Positions 16,150-24,996 of a stretch of DNA of 64,000 nucleotides are shown here, one piece after another. Location: contig MDLF01000060.1 of assembly GCA_001730095.1 (NCBI GenBank), positions 123,951-187,950 on the forward strand. The letters run 5' to 3'. A program made the translations under genes and the position numbers. This DNA comes from Rhodobacteraceae bacterium (ex Bugula neritina AB1) (GTDB lineage Bacteria > Pseudomonadota > Alphaproteobacteria > Rhodobacterales > Rhodobacteraceae). The notes under the pieces were generated by a model. That model did no database searches. It saw only the letters and a program-made list of their open reading frames with translations, and was not told the DNA's origin. How positions within the stretch are numbered: position 1 is the stretch's first letter; the number at the start of each line of letters is the position of its first letter.

Positions 16150-16273
16150 TGGGAACACATGGCACATGCTATGCCGTATGGGATTTGGCGGGACGGCTGG
16201 GACTGCATGGGTCGGCTGGGAATTCGCGGGACCGGTGGGAAATCATGGGCGCCATGGGATTTTATGGCCTGCC
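16150..16273 (+). repeat. degenerate 19-bp tandem repeat array with TGGG every 9–10 bp
   Basis: TGGG, CGGG or TGG tetramers start at 16150, 16160, 16179, 16189, 16198, 16208, 16217, 16227, 16236, 16246, 16255 and 16265. Spacing alternates 10 and 9 bp, with one member missing near 16170. The clearest 19-bp units begin at 16179, 16198, 16217, 16236 and 16255, for example TGGGAATTCGCGGGACCGG. The spacers are not conserved, and 19 is not a multiple of three, so this is not a coding repeat. It lies between the mrp terminator and mraZ. MraZ is known to bind direct TGGGN repeats spaced about 10 bp, so a binding array is one reading. Confidence 0.6.
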
Positions 16274-16411
16274 TCCCGAAATTCACCCCTTGCAGTTGCG
16301 AATCGCAGTGTGCTGAAACGCTGAAGTGCGAGGTTTTCGCATTTCCGGATGCAGTTGAGGGGGAACGTAAGGGGAACTTGATTGAGGTCTACTGTCAGGC
16401 AGATGGAATCG

Positions 16412-16431
16412 CGGGAAAATATGGGAAAAAA
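16412..16431 (+). promoter_or_regulatory. candidate MraZ box
   Basis: CGGGAAAATATGGGAAAAAA contains two YGGGA repeats exactly 10 bp apart with AT-rich spacers, the described form of MraZ operators that autoregulate dcw clusters. It is about 450 bp upstream of mraZ, which implies a long leader if it marks the promoter. Confidence 0.45.
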
Positions 16432-16827
16432 ATCTCCCCTGCAACCTGTGTCTATATCTGGTGTGTAGCTGCAGTTTCTCCGCTAATTGTTCTGATTTTG
16501 CCTTCTTTTGGTCACGAATCTCAGGCCGATCTGTGGAATCTCTGTCAAGGATTCGACTGTGTCTCGCAGAAAACTGTTGCGTGCCCATCAATTCCCATAG
16601 TATCCCTTCTACATCGAATGAGACGAGGGACGGGGCACCAAACGACCCCAAGCCAAACTAAAAGAGCAGGTTTCATACAGGCCTTCGCTTTCATCGAACA
16701 AAGAGATCCGGCGCGCGGGCGAGCAGACATCCCCCCAGGTGGCGCGCGCAGTCGGACATCCCGCAAAGCGGGTCAAGGTGGCGGGTTGATCAGTGGCAGC
16801 AGATCAGCCCGCCCCTTTACATTCTGG

Positions 16828-16865
16828 GGGACGGTTTAACGCGAGGGACGCGCGGAAAAGGGACG
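16828..16865 (+). repeat. three GGGACG direct repeats before mraZ
   Basis: GGGACG occurs at 16828, 16845 and 16860, spaced 17 and 15 bp; the last overlaps the mraZ ribosome-binding site. They may be degenerate MraZ contacts or chance in GC-rich DNA; the spacing does not fit the 10-bp rule. Confidence 0.25.
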
Positions 16866-16870
16866 GTAAC

Positions 16871-17374
16871 TTGGGCCGCAGGTTCAGAGGTGAAAGCCAC
16901 CACAAGGTGGACAGCAAGGGGCGGGTGTCGATACCGGCCTCCTTTCGCCGTGTGCTGGAGGCCGCTGATCCCAACTGGCAGTCCGGTCAGAACCCCGAAC
17001 TGGTGATCGTCTATGGCGACCAGCGCCGCAATTTCCTGGAATGCTATACGATCGAGGCGATCGAAGAGGTCGACGCCAAGATCGACCAGCTCCCGCGCGG
17101 CTCGATGCAGCGCAAGATGCTGCAGCGGATGTTCCACGGTCAGTCCTTTCCGACCAATGTCGACGAGACCGGCCGTCTGGTGCTGCCCGCCAAGCTGCGC
17201 CAGAAAATCGACCTCGATGCCGAAGCCTTCTTTATTGCCGCGGGCGACACCTTCCAGATATGGAAGCCGGAAACCTACGAGGAAGAGGAGCTGGCCAAGG
17301 CCGAAGAGTGGCTGGACGACCTGCCCGACGACTTCGATCCAATGGAATTCCTAGACGGCGCCGGGGGCGCTTAA
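16871..17374 (+). CDS. mraZ: MraZ, transcriptional regulator of the dcw cluster
   Basis: A 167-residue MraZ protein with two SpoVT/AbrB-like DNA-binding halves: HHKVDSKGRVSIPASFR near the N-terminus and NVDETGRLVLPAKLRQKI in the middle, followed by an acidic C-terminal tail. MraZ forms rings and binds direct TGGGN repeats to control its own cluster. I chose the TTG at 16871 because AGGGACGG precedes it and MGRRFRGE is the usual N-terminus; the frame upstream has no homology. rsmH follows after 3 bp. Confidence 0.93.
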   Translation: MGRRFRGESHHKVDSKGRVSIPASFRRVLEAADPNWQSGQNPELVIVYGDQRRNFLECYTIEAIEEVDAKIDQLPRGSMQRKMLQRMFHGQSFPTNVDETGRLVLPAKLRQKIDLDAEAFFIAAGDTFQIWKPETYEEEELAKAEEWLDDLPDDFDPMEFLDGAGGA

Positions 17375-17377
17375 GAC

Positions 17378-18370
17378 ATGACCCAGGACCAAACAGCTGC
17401 CAATGGTCCCCATATTCCCGTTCTTCTCCGTCCGTTGCTTGCGGCCGTGGCCCCGGTCGCGGGGTGCTGGCTGGATGGCACCTTCGGCGCCGGTGGTTAC
17501 ACCCGCGGCTTGCTGGAAGCGGGCGCAGATCAGGTCACCGGCGTTGACCGCGACCCGCTGGCCTTTGAGCTCGCCAAACCCTGGGCAGGGGCGTTCGGCG
17601 ACCGCCTGATCCTGCAGCCTGGCGTGTTTTCCCGCATGGATGAATATGCGCAAGACCTCGATGGCGTGGTTCTGGACCTTGGCGTTTCCTCGATGCAGCT
17701 GGATCTGGCCGAACGCGGCTTTTCCTTCATGAGGGATGGCCCGCTGGACATGCGGATGTCCCAGTCCGGCCCGTCGGCTGCCGACCTGATTGCTGAACTG
17801 ACAGAAGCGCAGATCGCCGACATTCTGTTCCACTACGGTGAAGAACGCGCCAGCCGCCGCATTGCCAAGGCAATCGTCAAGGAACGTGCGCTGGAGCCGA
17901 TCAGCACCACCCTGCGCCTGGCCAAAATCATTGAAAGCTGCCTGCCACGTCCCAAGCCCGGTCAGTCGCACCCGGCGACCCGCAGCTTTCAGGGGCTGCG
18001 CATTGCCGTAAATGCCGAATATGATGAATTGTTCGAGGGGCTCTTGGCTGCCGAGCGCGCGCTGAAACCGGGCGGTCTGCTGGCTGTTGTGACCTTCCAT
18101 TCGGTCGAGGACCGCATGGTCAAACGCTTCTTCCAGCACCGTGCGGGCAAGACTGGTCGCGCCAACCGCTATGCGCCCGAACAGGTTGAAACCCCGTCGC
18201 AATTCGAACTGGTCACCCGCAAGGCTGTTGGCCCGGATGATCAGGAACTGGCTGAAAACCCGCGCTCCCGCTCCGCCCGTCTGCGGGTCGGGCGCCGCAC
18301 CGATGCGGAGCCGGGGCCGATTTCAGCCAAGGACCTTGGAATGCCGCAGCTGCAAGAGGCGCGCAAGTGA
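17378..18370 (+). CDS. rsmH: 16S rRNA (cytosine1402-N4)-methyltransferase RsmH (MraW)
   Basis: A 330-residue AdoMet-dependent enzyme that methylates N4 of C1402 in 16S rRNA. Visible are [10 protein letters not shown] at the start, the AdoMet loop [46 protein letters not shown], the LDMRM segment and [19 protein letters not shown] plus [14 protein letters not shown] towards the end. It is the second gene of the dcw cluster, 3 bp after mraZ, and its last codons overlap the GTG of ftsL by 4 bp. Confidence 0.97.
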   Translation: MTQDQTAANGPHIPVLLRPLLAAVAPVAGCWLDGTFGAGGYTRGLLEAGADQVTGVDRDPLAFELAKPWAGAFGDRLILQPGVFSRMDEYAQDLDGVVLDLGVSSMQLDLAERGFSFMRDGPLDMRMSQSGPSAADLIAELTEAQIADILFHYGEERASRRIAKAIVKERALEPISTTLRLAKIIESCLPRPKPGQSHPATRSFQGLRIAVNAEYDELFEGLLAAERALKPGGLLAVVTFHSVEDRMVKRFFQHRAGKTGRANRYAPEQVETPSQFELVTRKAVGPDDQELAENPRSRSARLRVGRRTDAEPGPISAKDLGMPQLQEARK

Positions 18371-18717
18371 AGACACTGCTGTATATCGCAACATGCCTTG
18401 CCGTTTTTGGTCTGGCGTTCTGGGCCTACCGTGAAAACTATGCCACCCAGCAGGTGCTGAAGGAAACCCGCCAGCTGCAGCGCGAAATCGGCGCTGCGCA
18501 GGTGCGACTTAGCGTGCTGCGCGCCGAATGGGCCTATCTTAACCGCCCGCAGCGCCTGCGCGAACTGGCCGAGATCAACTTTGACAGCCTGGGTCTCCTG
18601 CCGCTGCGCCCGGATCAGTTCGGGCGGGTGGATGAGGTCTCTTATCCCGCCCCCCCCGAACTGGAAATCACCAACGACGTTGAGGTTTCCGGACTGAACG
18701 TGAGGACACAGCCATGA
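18367..18717 (+). CDS. ftsL: cell division protein FtsL
   Basis: A 116-residue bitopic protein: a very short cytoplasmic start, one membrane segment ([17 protein letters not shown]), then a periplasmic coiled coil (about residues 28–60, [19 protein letters not shown]). The form, length and position between rsmH and ftsI identify it. FtsL joins FtsB and FtsQ in the divisome and activates FtsW/FtsI. It starts with GTG inside the rsmH stop (GTGA) and its stop overlaps the ftsI start (ATGA), so translation is coupled on both sides. Confidence 0.9.
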   Translation: MKTLLYIATCLAVFGLAFWAYRENYATQQVLKETRQLQREIGAAQVRLSVLRAEWAYLNRPQRLRELAEINFDSLGLLPLRPDQFGRVDEVSYPAPPELEITNDVEVSGLNVRTQP

Positions 18718-20498
18718 TCCGCACGCCGCTTCGCCCGCTGGCCCGTATCCTGCATGCCCGTGCTACCGGTGAAAACCCGGATGTGATCGAAGAGGAAAAC
18801 ATCAGCCTGCGCCATCAGGAAATGCAGGTGCAGGCCCGTCAACGCTCCGAGGGGCGGCTTTTGGTGCTGGGTGTGTTCTTTGTCTGCGCTTTTGGTGCGA
18901 TTACCGCCCGAATGGGCATGACGGCGGTTTCCGAGCCTGCCGAACCCGTGGCCAGCGCTGCGGGCAGCATCATCGCCGCACAGCGTGCCGATATCGTCGA
19001 CCGCAACGGCAGCCTGCTGGCAACCAACTTTGAAACCCACTCCCTTTATGCCCAGCCGCCGCAGATGATCGACCCCGTAGGGGCCGCCGGGAAGCTGGTG
19101 GAGATTTTTCCGGACCTGGAGCTTGAACAGCTCATCAAGGATTTCACCGGCAAGCGCAAGTTTCTGTGGGTAAAGAAGAAAATCAGTCCTGAGCAGCTCC
19201 AGGCCGTGCATGACATCGGCGATCCCGGACTGTTGTTCGGCCCCCGTGAAATGCGTCTTTATCCCAATGGCAGCCTTGCGGCGCATGTGCTGGGTGGTGC
19301 CGGTTTCGGCAAAGAGGGCGTGAATGCAGCCGAAGTGATCGGCGTTGCCGGCGTTGAGCGCCAGTTCGACGATTACCTGCGCGACCCGGCCAACGCAGGC
19401 AAACCGCTGCAGTTGTCGCTGGACCTGACCGTGCAGGCCGCCGCCGAGCAGGTGCTTTACGGCGGCATGAAGCTGATGAACGCCAAGGGCGCCACCTCGA
19501 TCCTGATGGATGCCCACACGGGCGAGGTGATTTCGGTGGTGTCTTTCCCGGACTTCGATCCCAACGACCGGCCGCGCCCGCCGACCTCGGGCTTTGATCC
19601 GTCGGCCAGCCCGCTGTTCAACCGCGCGGTGCAGGGGGTCTATGAGCTCGGCTCCACCTTCAAGATCTTTACCGCGGCGCAGGCCATGGATCTGGGGCTG
19701 GTCACCGCCGATACCGTGATCGACACCCGCGGGCCGTTGCGCTGGGGCCGCTTTGCGATCCGCGATTTCCGCAACTACGGCAACGAAATGTCGGTAACTA
19801 AAATTATCGTCAAATCTTCCAACATCGGCACCGCGCGGCTGGCGCAGCAGATCGGGGTGGAACGGCAGAAAAGCTTCCTGGACACCATGGGCATGCTGGA
19901 GCCGACACCGTTTGAAATCTCCGAAGCTGCGGGCGGCAAGCCGCTGCTGCCGCCGAACTGGTCAGAGTTGTCAGCGATGACCATCTCTTATGGTCACGGT
20001 ATTTCCACCACGCCGATGCATCTGGCGGCAGGCTATGCTGCGGTTGCAAATGGCGGTCGCTACGTTGCGCCGACGATTCTGAAACAGAAAGGCCCGCAGC
20101 TGGGCGAGCGGGTGATGAGCGAGGCCTCTGCCGCCGCCGCGCGCACCATGCTGCGCAAGGTGGTCAGCGAAGGCACCGCATCCTTTGCTGAGGTCGAGGG
20201 CTATCAGGTGGGCGGCAAGACCGGCACCGCAGATAAACCCAAACCCCGTGGCGGCTACTATGATGACAAGGTGATCGCCACTTTTGCCTCTATTTTCCCG
20301 GCACATGACCCGAAATACGTGCTGATTGTGACGCTGGATGAACCTTCCATCATCGCCCACGGCGAGGAACGCCGGACCGCAGGCTGGACAGCCACTCCGG
20401 TGGCGGCTGAAATGATCGGGCGCGTGGCCCCATTGCTGGGGCTGCGGCCGCAAGTTGAACCCGCAGAGGTGACTGGTATAACCCTCACCTCGAACTGA
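18714..20498 (+). CDS. ftsI: penicillin-binding protein 3 (FtsI), septal transpeptidase
   Basis: A 594-residue class B penicillin-binding protein that cross-links septal peptidoglycan. A membrane anchor (LLVLGVFFVCAFGAITARMG, near 45–65) precedes the pedestal domain (IIAAQRADIVDRNGSLLATN). The transpeptidase motifs appear in order: SxxK in ELGSTFKIF (catalytic Ser), SSN in IVKSSNIGTARLA and KTG in VGGKTGTADK. It overlaps ftsL by 4 bp and lies 18 bp before murE. Confidence 0.97.
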   Translation: MIRTPLRPLARILHARATGENPDVIEEENISLRHQEMQVQARQRSEGRLLVLGVFFVCAFGAITARMGMTAVSEPAEPVASAAGSIIAAQRADIVDRNGSLLATNFETHSLYAQPPQMIDPVGAAGKLVEIFPDLELEQLIKDFTGKRKFLWVKKKISPEQLQAVHDIGDPGLLFGPREMRLYPNGSLAAHVLGGAGFGKEGVNAAEVIGVAGVERQFDDYLRDPANAGKPLQLSLDLTVQAAAEQVLYGGMKLMNAKGATSILMDAHTGEVISVVSFPDFDPNDRPRPPTSGFDPSASPLFNRAVQGVYELGSTFKIFTAAQAMDLGLVTADTVIDTRGPLRWGRFAIRDFRNYGNEMSVTKIIVKSSNIGTARLAQQIGVERQKSFLDTMGMLEPTPFEISEAAGGKPLLPPNWSELSAMTISYGHGISTTPMHLAAGYAAVANGGRYVAPTILKQKGPQLGERVMSEASAAAARTMLRKVVSEGTASFAEVEGYQVGGKTGTADKPKPRGGYYDDKVIATFASIFPAHDPKYVLIVTLDEPSIIAHGEERRTAGWTATPVAAEMIGRVAPLLGLRPQVEPAEVTGITLTSN

Positions 20499-20516
20499 CA
20501 CAGGTAAAGGGCCGCC

Positions 20517-22022
20517 ATGAGCAGCAGCAGCAGATCAGACCAGCCCCAGAACCAATTGAGACTGGGCCAATTGGGGCTGACGGCCCGTGGCGGTGCCGAC
20601 CCGCAGATCAGCGGTCTGGCGGTGGACAGCCGCGAGGTGCGCGAGGGCTTCCTGTTTGCCGCCTTGCCGGGCAGCCAGGTCCATGGCGCCAAATTCGTTC
20701 CCGGTGCGTTGGAGAAAGGCGCCTCTGCCATTCTGACAGATGCTGCCGGGGCCGACATCGCTGCAACGGTTCTTGGCGAAAGCCATGCGGCGCTGGTGGT
20801 GGTCGAGGACCCGCGCCAGGCGCTGGCCTATGCCGCTGCGCTGTGGTTTGGCGGCCAGCCGCAGACCGTGGTGGCGGTCACCGGCACCAACGGCAAGACC
20901 TCAGTTGCGACCTTCGTGCGCCAGATCTGGGCTGAGCTGGGCTATGAAGCCGTGAACATGGGCACAACCGGCATCGAAGGCGCCTGGGCCTATCCGCTGG
21001 CGCATACCACGCCGGAACCCATCACCCTGCATCGCGCCCTGGCTGCTGCGGCACATGCGGGTGTCACCCATGCGGCGATGGAGGCTTCCTCGCATGGGCT
21101 GGACCAGCGCCGTCTGGACGGGGTGCAGCTGGCGGCGGCAGGCTTCACCAATTTCACTCAGGATCATCTGGATTACCACGAAACGTTTGAGGCCTATTTC
21201 GCGGCCAAGGCAGGTCTGTTCCGCCGGGTGCTGCCGGATGAAGGCGTCGCTGTCATCAACATGAACGACCCGCGCGGTGCCGAGATGCGGGCGGTCGCCG
21301 CTGCCCGCGGGCAGGAGGTGATTTCCGTGGGCCGGGGTCTTGGCGACCTGAACCTTCAGGGGATGCGTTATGATGGTACCGGTCAGGATGTGCGGTTCTC
21401 CTGGCATGACAAGCCATATCAGCTGCGTCTCAATCTGATCGGCGGCTTTCAGGCGGAAAATGTTCTGCTGGCCTGTGGGCTGGTGATTGCCGGCGGAGAG
21501 GATCCGGAACGGGTGTTCGAAACCCTGCCGCATCTGACCACCGTGCGCGGCCGGATGCAGCTGGCGGCGTCGCGTGACAATGGGTCTGCCGTATTTGTCG
21601 ACTACGCGCACACCCCCGACGCCGTGGCCAGCGCCATCAAGGCACTGCGCCCGCATGTGCTGGGGCGGCTGATTGCCATTGTCGGTGCGGGCGGCGACCG
21701 CGACACTACCAAGCGGCCTCTGATGGGGCAGGCGGCGCATGACAATGCCGATGTGGTGATCGTCACCGACGACAACCCCCGTAGTGAAGACCCTGCCATC
21801 ATCCGCGCGGCGGTCAAGGGTGGCGCGCCGGATTGTATCGAGATTGGCGACCGCGCCGAGGCGATCCTGCGCGGTGCTGACATGCTGCAGGCGGGCGATG
21901 CGCTGATTGTCTGCGGCAAGGGGCATGAAACCGGCCAGACCGTGGGTGATCAGATCTTGCCCTTTGATGATGTGGAACAGGCCAGCATCGCCGTGGCAGC
22001 ATTGGACGGGAGGCTCGCATGA
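20517..22022 (+). CDS. murE: UDP-MurNAc-L-Ala-D-Glu:meso-diaminopimelate ligase
   Basis: A 501-residue Mur ligase. The ATP site VAVTGTNGKTSVATFVRQ, TTGIEG, MEASSHGLDQRRLDG and the C-terminal VDYAHTPDAV and DDNPRSEDP motifs are present. The DNPR motif marks ligases that add meso-diaminopimelate as third residue, as expected in Gram-negative bacteria. A single serine-rich start (MSSSSRSDQ) follows the ribosome-binding sequence AAAGGGCC. The stop overlaps the murF start (ATGA). Confidence 0.97.
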   Translation: MSSSSRSDQPQNQLRLGQLGLTARGGADPQISGLAVDSREVREGFLFAALPGSQVHGAKFVPGALEKGASAILTDAAGADIAATVLGESHAALVVVEDPRQALAYAAALWFGGQPQTVVAVTGTNGKTSVATFVRQIWAELGYEAVNMGTTGIEGAWAYPLAHTTPEPITLHRALAAAAHAGVTHAAMEASSHGLDQRRLDGVQLAAAGFTNFTQDHLDYHETFEAYFAAKAGLFRRVLPDEGVAVINMNDPRGAEMRAVAAARGQEVISVGRGLGDLNLQGMRYDGTGQDVRFSWHDKPYQLRLNLIGGFQAENVLLACGLVIAGGEDPERVFETLPHLTTVRGRMQLAASRDNGSAVFVDYAHTPDAVASAIKALRPHVLGRLIAIVGAGGDRDTTKRPLMGQAAHDNADVVIVTDDNPRSEDPAIIRAAVKGGAPDCIEIGDRAEAILRGADMLQAGDALIVCGKGHETGQTVGDQILPFDDVEQASIAVAALDGRLA

Positions 22023-23419
22023 CCCTTTGGACTGCGGCAGAGGCCGCCGCCGCAACTGGCGGCAGGGTGCAGGGAAACTGGGCTGTCACCGGCATGTCCA
22101 TCGACACCCGCACGATTGAAACGGGTGACATGTTTGTGGCGCTGAAGGCTGCCCGCGACGGTCATGACTTTGTGGCGCAGGCCTTGGAGAAGGGCGCAGG
22201 CGCGGCGCTGGTCTCCCGCATTCCGGATGGGATGCCTGCGGATGCGCCGCTTTTGGTCGTCGATGATGTGCAGGCGGGGCTGGAGGCTTTGGCCTGGGAA
22301 TCGCGGGCACGCAGCCAGGCCAGGGTCGTTGCGGTTACTGGCTCGGTCGGCAAGACCTCGACCAAGGAAATGCTGGCGCGGATGTTGTCGGACCAGGGCC
22401 GCACCCATGCAGCTGTTGCCAGCTACAACAACCATTGGGGTGTGCCGCTGACATTGGCGCGGATGCCGCGCGATGCGGAATTTGCGGTGATCGAGATCGG
22501 CATGAACCACCCCGGCGAAATCGCCCCGCTGGCAAAACAGGCACGCCCGCATGTGGCGATGGTGACGACGGTTGCCGCGGTTCACCTGGAGGCGTTTGAC
22601 AACGTCGAAGGCATTGCCCGAGAAAAAGCCGCGATCATGGAGGGGCTGGAGCCGGGCGGCGTCGCGGTGCTGAACGCCGATATTGCGGAGGCTCATGTGC
22701 TGCGGGATGTGGCTGCAGAGCTGGGCGCAACCACCCGCTGGTTTGGCGAGACCGCAGCGGATTACAAACTGCATTCCGCCGGCATCGAGGGCGAAGAAAC
22801 CGTTGCCCGCGCCACCGCCAATGGCGGCGAGATAGAACTGCATATTCAATCCCTTGGCGCGCATTTTGCAATGAATGCCTTGGGCGCTCTGGCCTGTATC
22901 GAGGCCTTGGGCGCTGACCCGGTCAAGGCAGCCCAAAGCCTTGCGCTGTGGTCGCCGGTCAAGGGGCGTGGAGTGCGCGAAACGATCCGGCTGGAGAGCG
23001 GGGAGCTCACCCTGCTGGACGACAGCTACAACGCCAATCCGACCTCGATGGCTGCGGCGCTGGCAGTGCTGGCGGCAACGCCTGGGCAGGGGCGGCGGAT
23101 TGCCTATGTCGGCGACATGAAGGAGCTTGGCCCGCAGGAGGTCCAGCTGCACGCCGGACTTGCGACGTTGGACGCGGTGCAGGGCATCGATAAAATCCAC
23201 TGTATCGGCCCGCTGATGCAGGCGCTGCATGAGGCTTTGCCGGAGGCAAAACGCGGCGGCTGGTATGCAACCAGCGCGGAGGCAGTGCCGGGGCTGGCGG
23301 GCGAAATCTGGGGTGGCGACATCGTGCTGGCCAAGGGCTCGCTCAGCATGGCTTTGGCCAAGATCGTTGACGGCATCCGCGAAATGGGTCAATCCGGCTC
23401 CAAATCAGAAAACACCTAG
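22019..23419 (+). CDS. murF: UDP-MurNAc-tripeptide:D-alanyl-D-alanine ligase
   Basis: A 466-residue Mur ligase that adds D-Ala-D-Ala to the tripeptide precursor. It has [18 protein letters not shown] (ATP loop), [29 protein letters not shown] and [17 protein letters not shown], which are specific to MurF. The start overlaps the murE stop by 4 bp; mraY follows after 20 bp. Confidence 0.97.
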   Translation: MTLWTAAEAAAATGGRVQGNWAVTGMSIDTRTIETGDMFVALKAARDGHDFVAQALEKGAGAALVSRIPDGMPADAPLLVVDDVQAGLEALAWESRARSQARVVAVTGSVGKTSTKEMLARMLSDQGRTHAAVASYNNHWGVPLTLARMPRDAEFAVIEIGMNHPGEIAPLAKQARPHVAMVTTVAAVHLEAFDNVEGIAREKAAIMEGLEPGGVAVLNADIAEAHVLRDVAAELGATTRWFGETAADYKLHSAGIEGEETVARATANGGEIELHIQSLGAHFAMNALGALACIEALGADPVKAAQSLALWSPVKGRGVRETIRLESGELTLLDDSYNANPTSMAAALAVLAATPGQGRRIAYVGDMKELGPQEVQLHAGLATLDAVQGIDKIHCIGPLMQALHEALPEAKRGGWYATSAEAVPGLAGEIWGGDIVLAKGSLSMALAKIVDGIREMGQSGSKSENT

Positions 23420-23439
23420 AAGATCGGGGGAAGAGCAAA

Positions 23440-24522
23440 ATGCTCTATTGGCTGACCGCTTTGTCGGACGGAGGGGACTTTTTCAACCTCTTCCGCTATA
23501 TCACCTTCCGCGCAGGCGGCGCCTTCATGACCGCGCTGATCTTTGGCTTCCTGTTCGGCAGACCGCTGATCAACGTGCTGCGCAAACGCCAGGGCAAAGG
23601 CCAGCCGATCCGCGATGACGGGCCAGAGGGGCATTTCTCCAAGGCGGGCACGCCCACCATGGGGGGCTTGCTGATCGTCGGGGCGCTGCTGACCGCGACA
23701 CTGATGTGGGCGCGTTGGGACAATCCCTTTGTCTGGCTGGTGCTGTTTGTGACCATGGCTTACGGGCTCATCGGTTTTGCCGATGACTATGCCAAGGTCT
23801 CCAAGCAGAACACCAAAGGCGTGCCGGGCAAGGTGCGGCTGGCGCTGGGCGTGCTGATTGCGGTCATCGCCTCGGTCTGGGCCGCAGCCTACCACCCGGA
23901 ACCGCTGCAGCACCAGCTGGCGCTGCCGGTGTTCAAGGATACTCTGATCAACCTCGGCCTGTTCTACGTGCCGTTCTCGATCTGCGTCATCGTCGGTGCG
24001 GCCAATGCGGTCAACCTAACGGACGGGCTGGATGGTCTTGCCATTATGCCGTCGATGATTGCGGCAGGCACCCTGGGCGTGATTGCCTATGCAGTGGGTC
24101 GGGTCGACTTTACCGAATATCTGGATGTGCATTATGTGCCCGGCACGGGTGAGATCCTGATTTTCTGCGCCGCATTGTTCGGCGCAGGGCTGGGGTTCCT
24201 GTGGTATAACGCGCCACCCGCGGCGGTGTTCATGGGCGACACCGGCTCGCTCGCCCTTGGCGGCGCACTGGGCGCCATTGCGGTGGCCACCAAGCACGAG
24301 CTGGTGCTGGCCATTGTCGGCGGGCTTTTTGTGGTTGAGGCATTGTCGGTGATCATCCAGGTTCTATATTTCAAACGCACCGGGCGGCGGGTGTTCCTGA
24401 TGGCGCCGATCCATCACCACTATGAGAAAAAAGGCTGGGCCGAGCCGCAGATCGTGATCCGGTTCTGGATCATCTCGCTGATCCTGGCGATGATTGGTCT
24501 GGCGACTTTGAAAGTGCGGTAA
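23440..24522 (+). CDS. mraY: phospho-MurNAc-pentapeptide transferase MraY
   Basis: A 360-residue polytopic membrane enzyme with about ten helices that makes lipid I on undecaprenyl phosphate. Family markers are [21 protein letters not shown] (catalytic Asp pair), [28 protein letters not shown] and [16 protein letters not shown] good ribosome-binding site (GGGGAAGAG) precedes the ATG. It is the last gene of the first tight dcw block: a terminator follows within 65 bp. Confidence 0.98.
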   Translation: MLYWLTALSDGGDFFNLFRYITFRAGGAFMTALIFGFLFGRPLINVLRKRQGKGQPIRDDGPEGHFSKAGTPTMGGLLIVGALLTATLMWARWDNPFVWLVLFVTMAYGLIGFADDYAKVSKQNTKGVPGKVRLALGVLIAVIASVWAAAYHPEPLQHQLALPVFKDTLINLGLFYVPFSICVIVGAANAVNLTDGLDGLAIMPSMIAAGTLGVIAYAVGRVDFTEYLDVHYVPGTGEILIFCAALFGAGLGFLWYNAPPAAVFMGDTGSLALGGALGAIAVATKHELVLAIVGGLFVVEALSVIIQVLYFKRTGRRVFLMAPIHHHYEKKGWAEPQIVIRFWIISLILAMIGLATLKVR

Positions 24523-24584
24523 GACACGCCGCTGTGCCGCCGCGCCGTCTTTGCGGCGGGGTGGTTTGAGGTCTTCTTTTATGG

Positions 24585-24621
24585 AACCGCCCGGGGCTGC
24601 AGCTGCGGGCGGTTTGTCTTT
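24585..24621 (+). terminator. rho-independent terminator after mraY, inside the dcw cluster
   Basis: AACCGCCCG (24585–24593) pairs with CGGGCGGTT (24606–24614), followed by TTTGTCTTT. This suggests that mraZ–mraY form one transcript and that murD has its own promoter or depends on read-through. Confidence 0.7.
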
Positions 24622-24865
24622 GAAAGAAGAAGGCGGCGCCGCCGGAGGGGCGGAGCGTCGGATGACCCTTGCCAAGGGGGCATGCCCGTCTGTCGGCCTA
24701 TGCGGGCCCGCCCTGCACCTGCTGAAGAGGTGGTCCGAGGGGGCCGGTCTCCTGGTATTTTCGTTGCAACGGTTGGACCGTAACCCGGCGGGATGAAGAT
24801 GTGATGAGGGCGGCGTTCGCAGGGTGCGCAACAGGCGCGATGAGGGGGTGGCTCCCGCCAATTTC

Positions 24866-24882
24866 GGCAGGCTAAGCCTGCC
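24866..24882. repeat. REP-like palindrome GGCAGGC…GCCTGCC
   Basis: A 7-bp perfect stem with loop TAA. The same arms occur as GGCAGGC-N5-GCCTGCC at 8040–8058, across the stop codon of the GGDEF gene, so this may be a dispersed family. Confidence 0.45.
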
Positions 24883-24900
24883 TGTAAATTGTTGGGCGCG

Positions 24901-24922
24901 GCACGGGCCCTGCGGCCCGTGC
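24901..24922. repeat. strong hairpin upstream of murD
   Basis: GCACGGGCC, loop CTGC, GGCCCGTGC: a perfect 9-bp GC-rich stem 75 bp before murD. There is no T-run after it. Confidence 0.55.
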
Positions 24923-24996
24923 GGGCGGCGCTTGAAGGCGGGGGGGCTCCTGTGCAAAGTGCCTCTGGAACTGGTTTTGAAAGATGAGGGCAGGCA

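Larger units (their letters stand above)
16274..16870 (+). promoter_or_regulatory. long upstream/leader region of the dcw cluster
   Basis: About 600 bp with no credible gene. The middle (16340–16660) is richer in A and T than the surroundings. It holds a MraZ-like box at 16412–16431, the related pair GGGGA and GGGGA at 16360–16375, and the GGGACG triplet close to mraZ. The main dcw promoter should be here, but I cannot assign its -10 and -35 with confidence. Reading frames on both strands lack recognisable products. Confidence 0.5.
24622..24996. other. mraY–murD spacer with hairpins
   Basis: No gene is supported. The stretch contains GGCAGGC/GCCTGCC with a 3-base loop (24866–24882) and GCACGGGCC/GGCCCGTGC with a 4-base loop (24901–24922). 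These are REP-like palindromes without T-runs. The murD promoter should be here. Confidence 0.55.

Noticed and set aside
16283-16651. Open frame on the minus strand in the mraZ leader region
   Set aside because: No homology, no ribosome-binding site and low-complexity sequence; it coincides with A/T-rich leader DNA rather than coding sequence.
16274-16870. RNase P RNA upstream of mraZ
   Set aside because: The conserved start and GAAAC-type core elements of rnpB are not present.
24551-24796. Plus-strand open frame between mraY and murD
   Set aside because: It begins upstream of the mraY terminator, runs through its hairpin and has no homology; high GC favours long false frames here.
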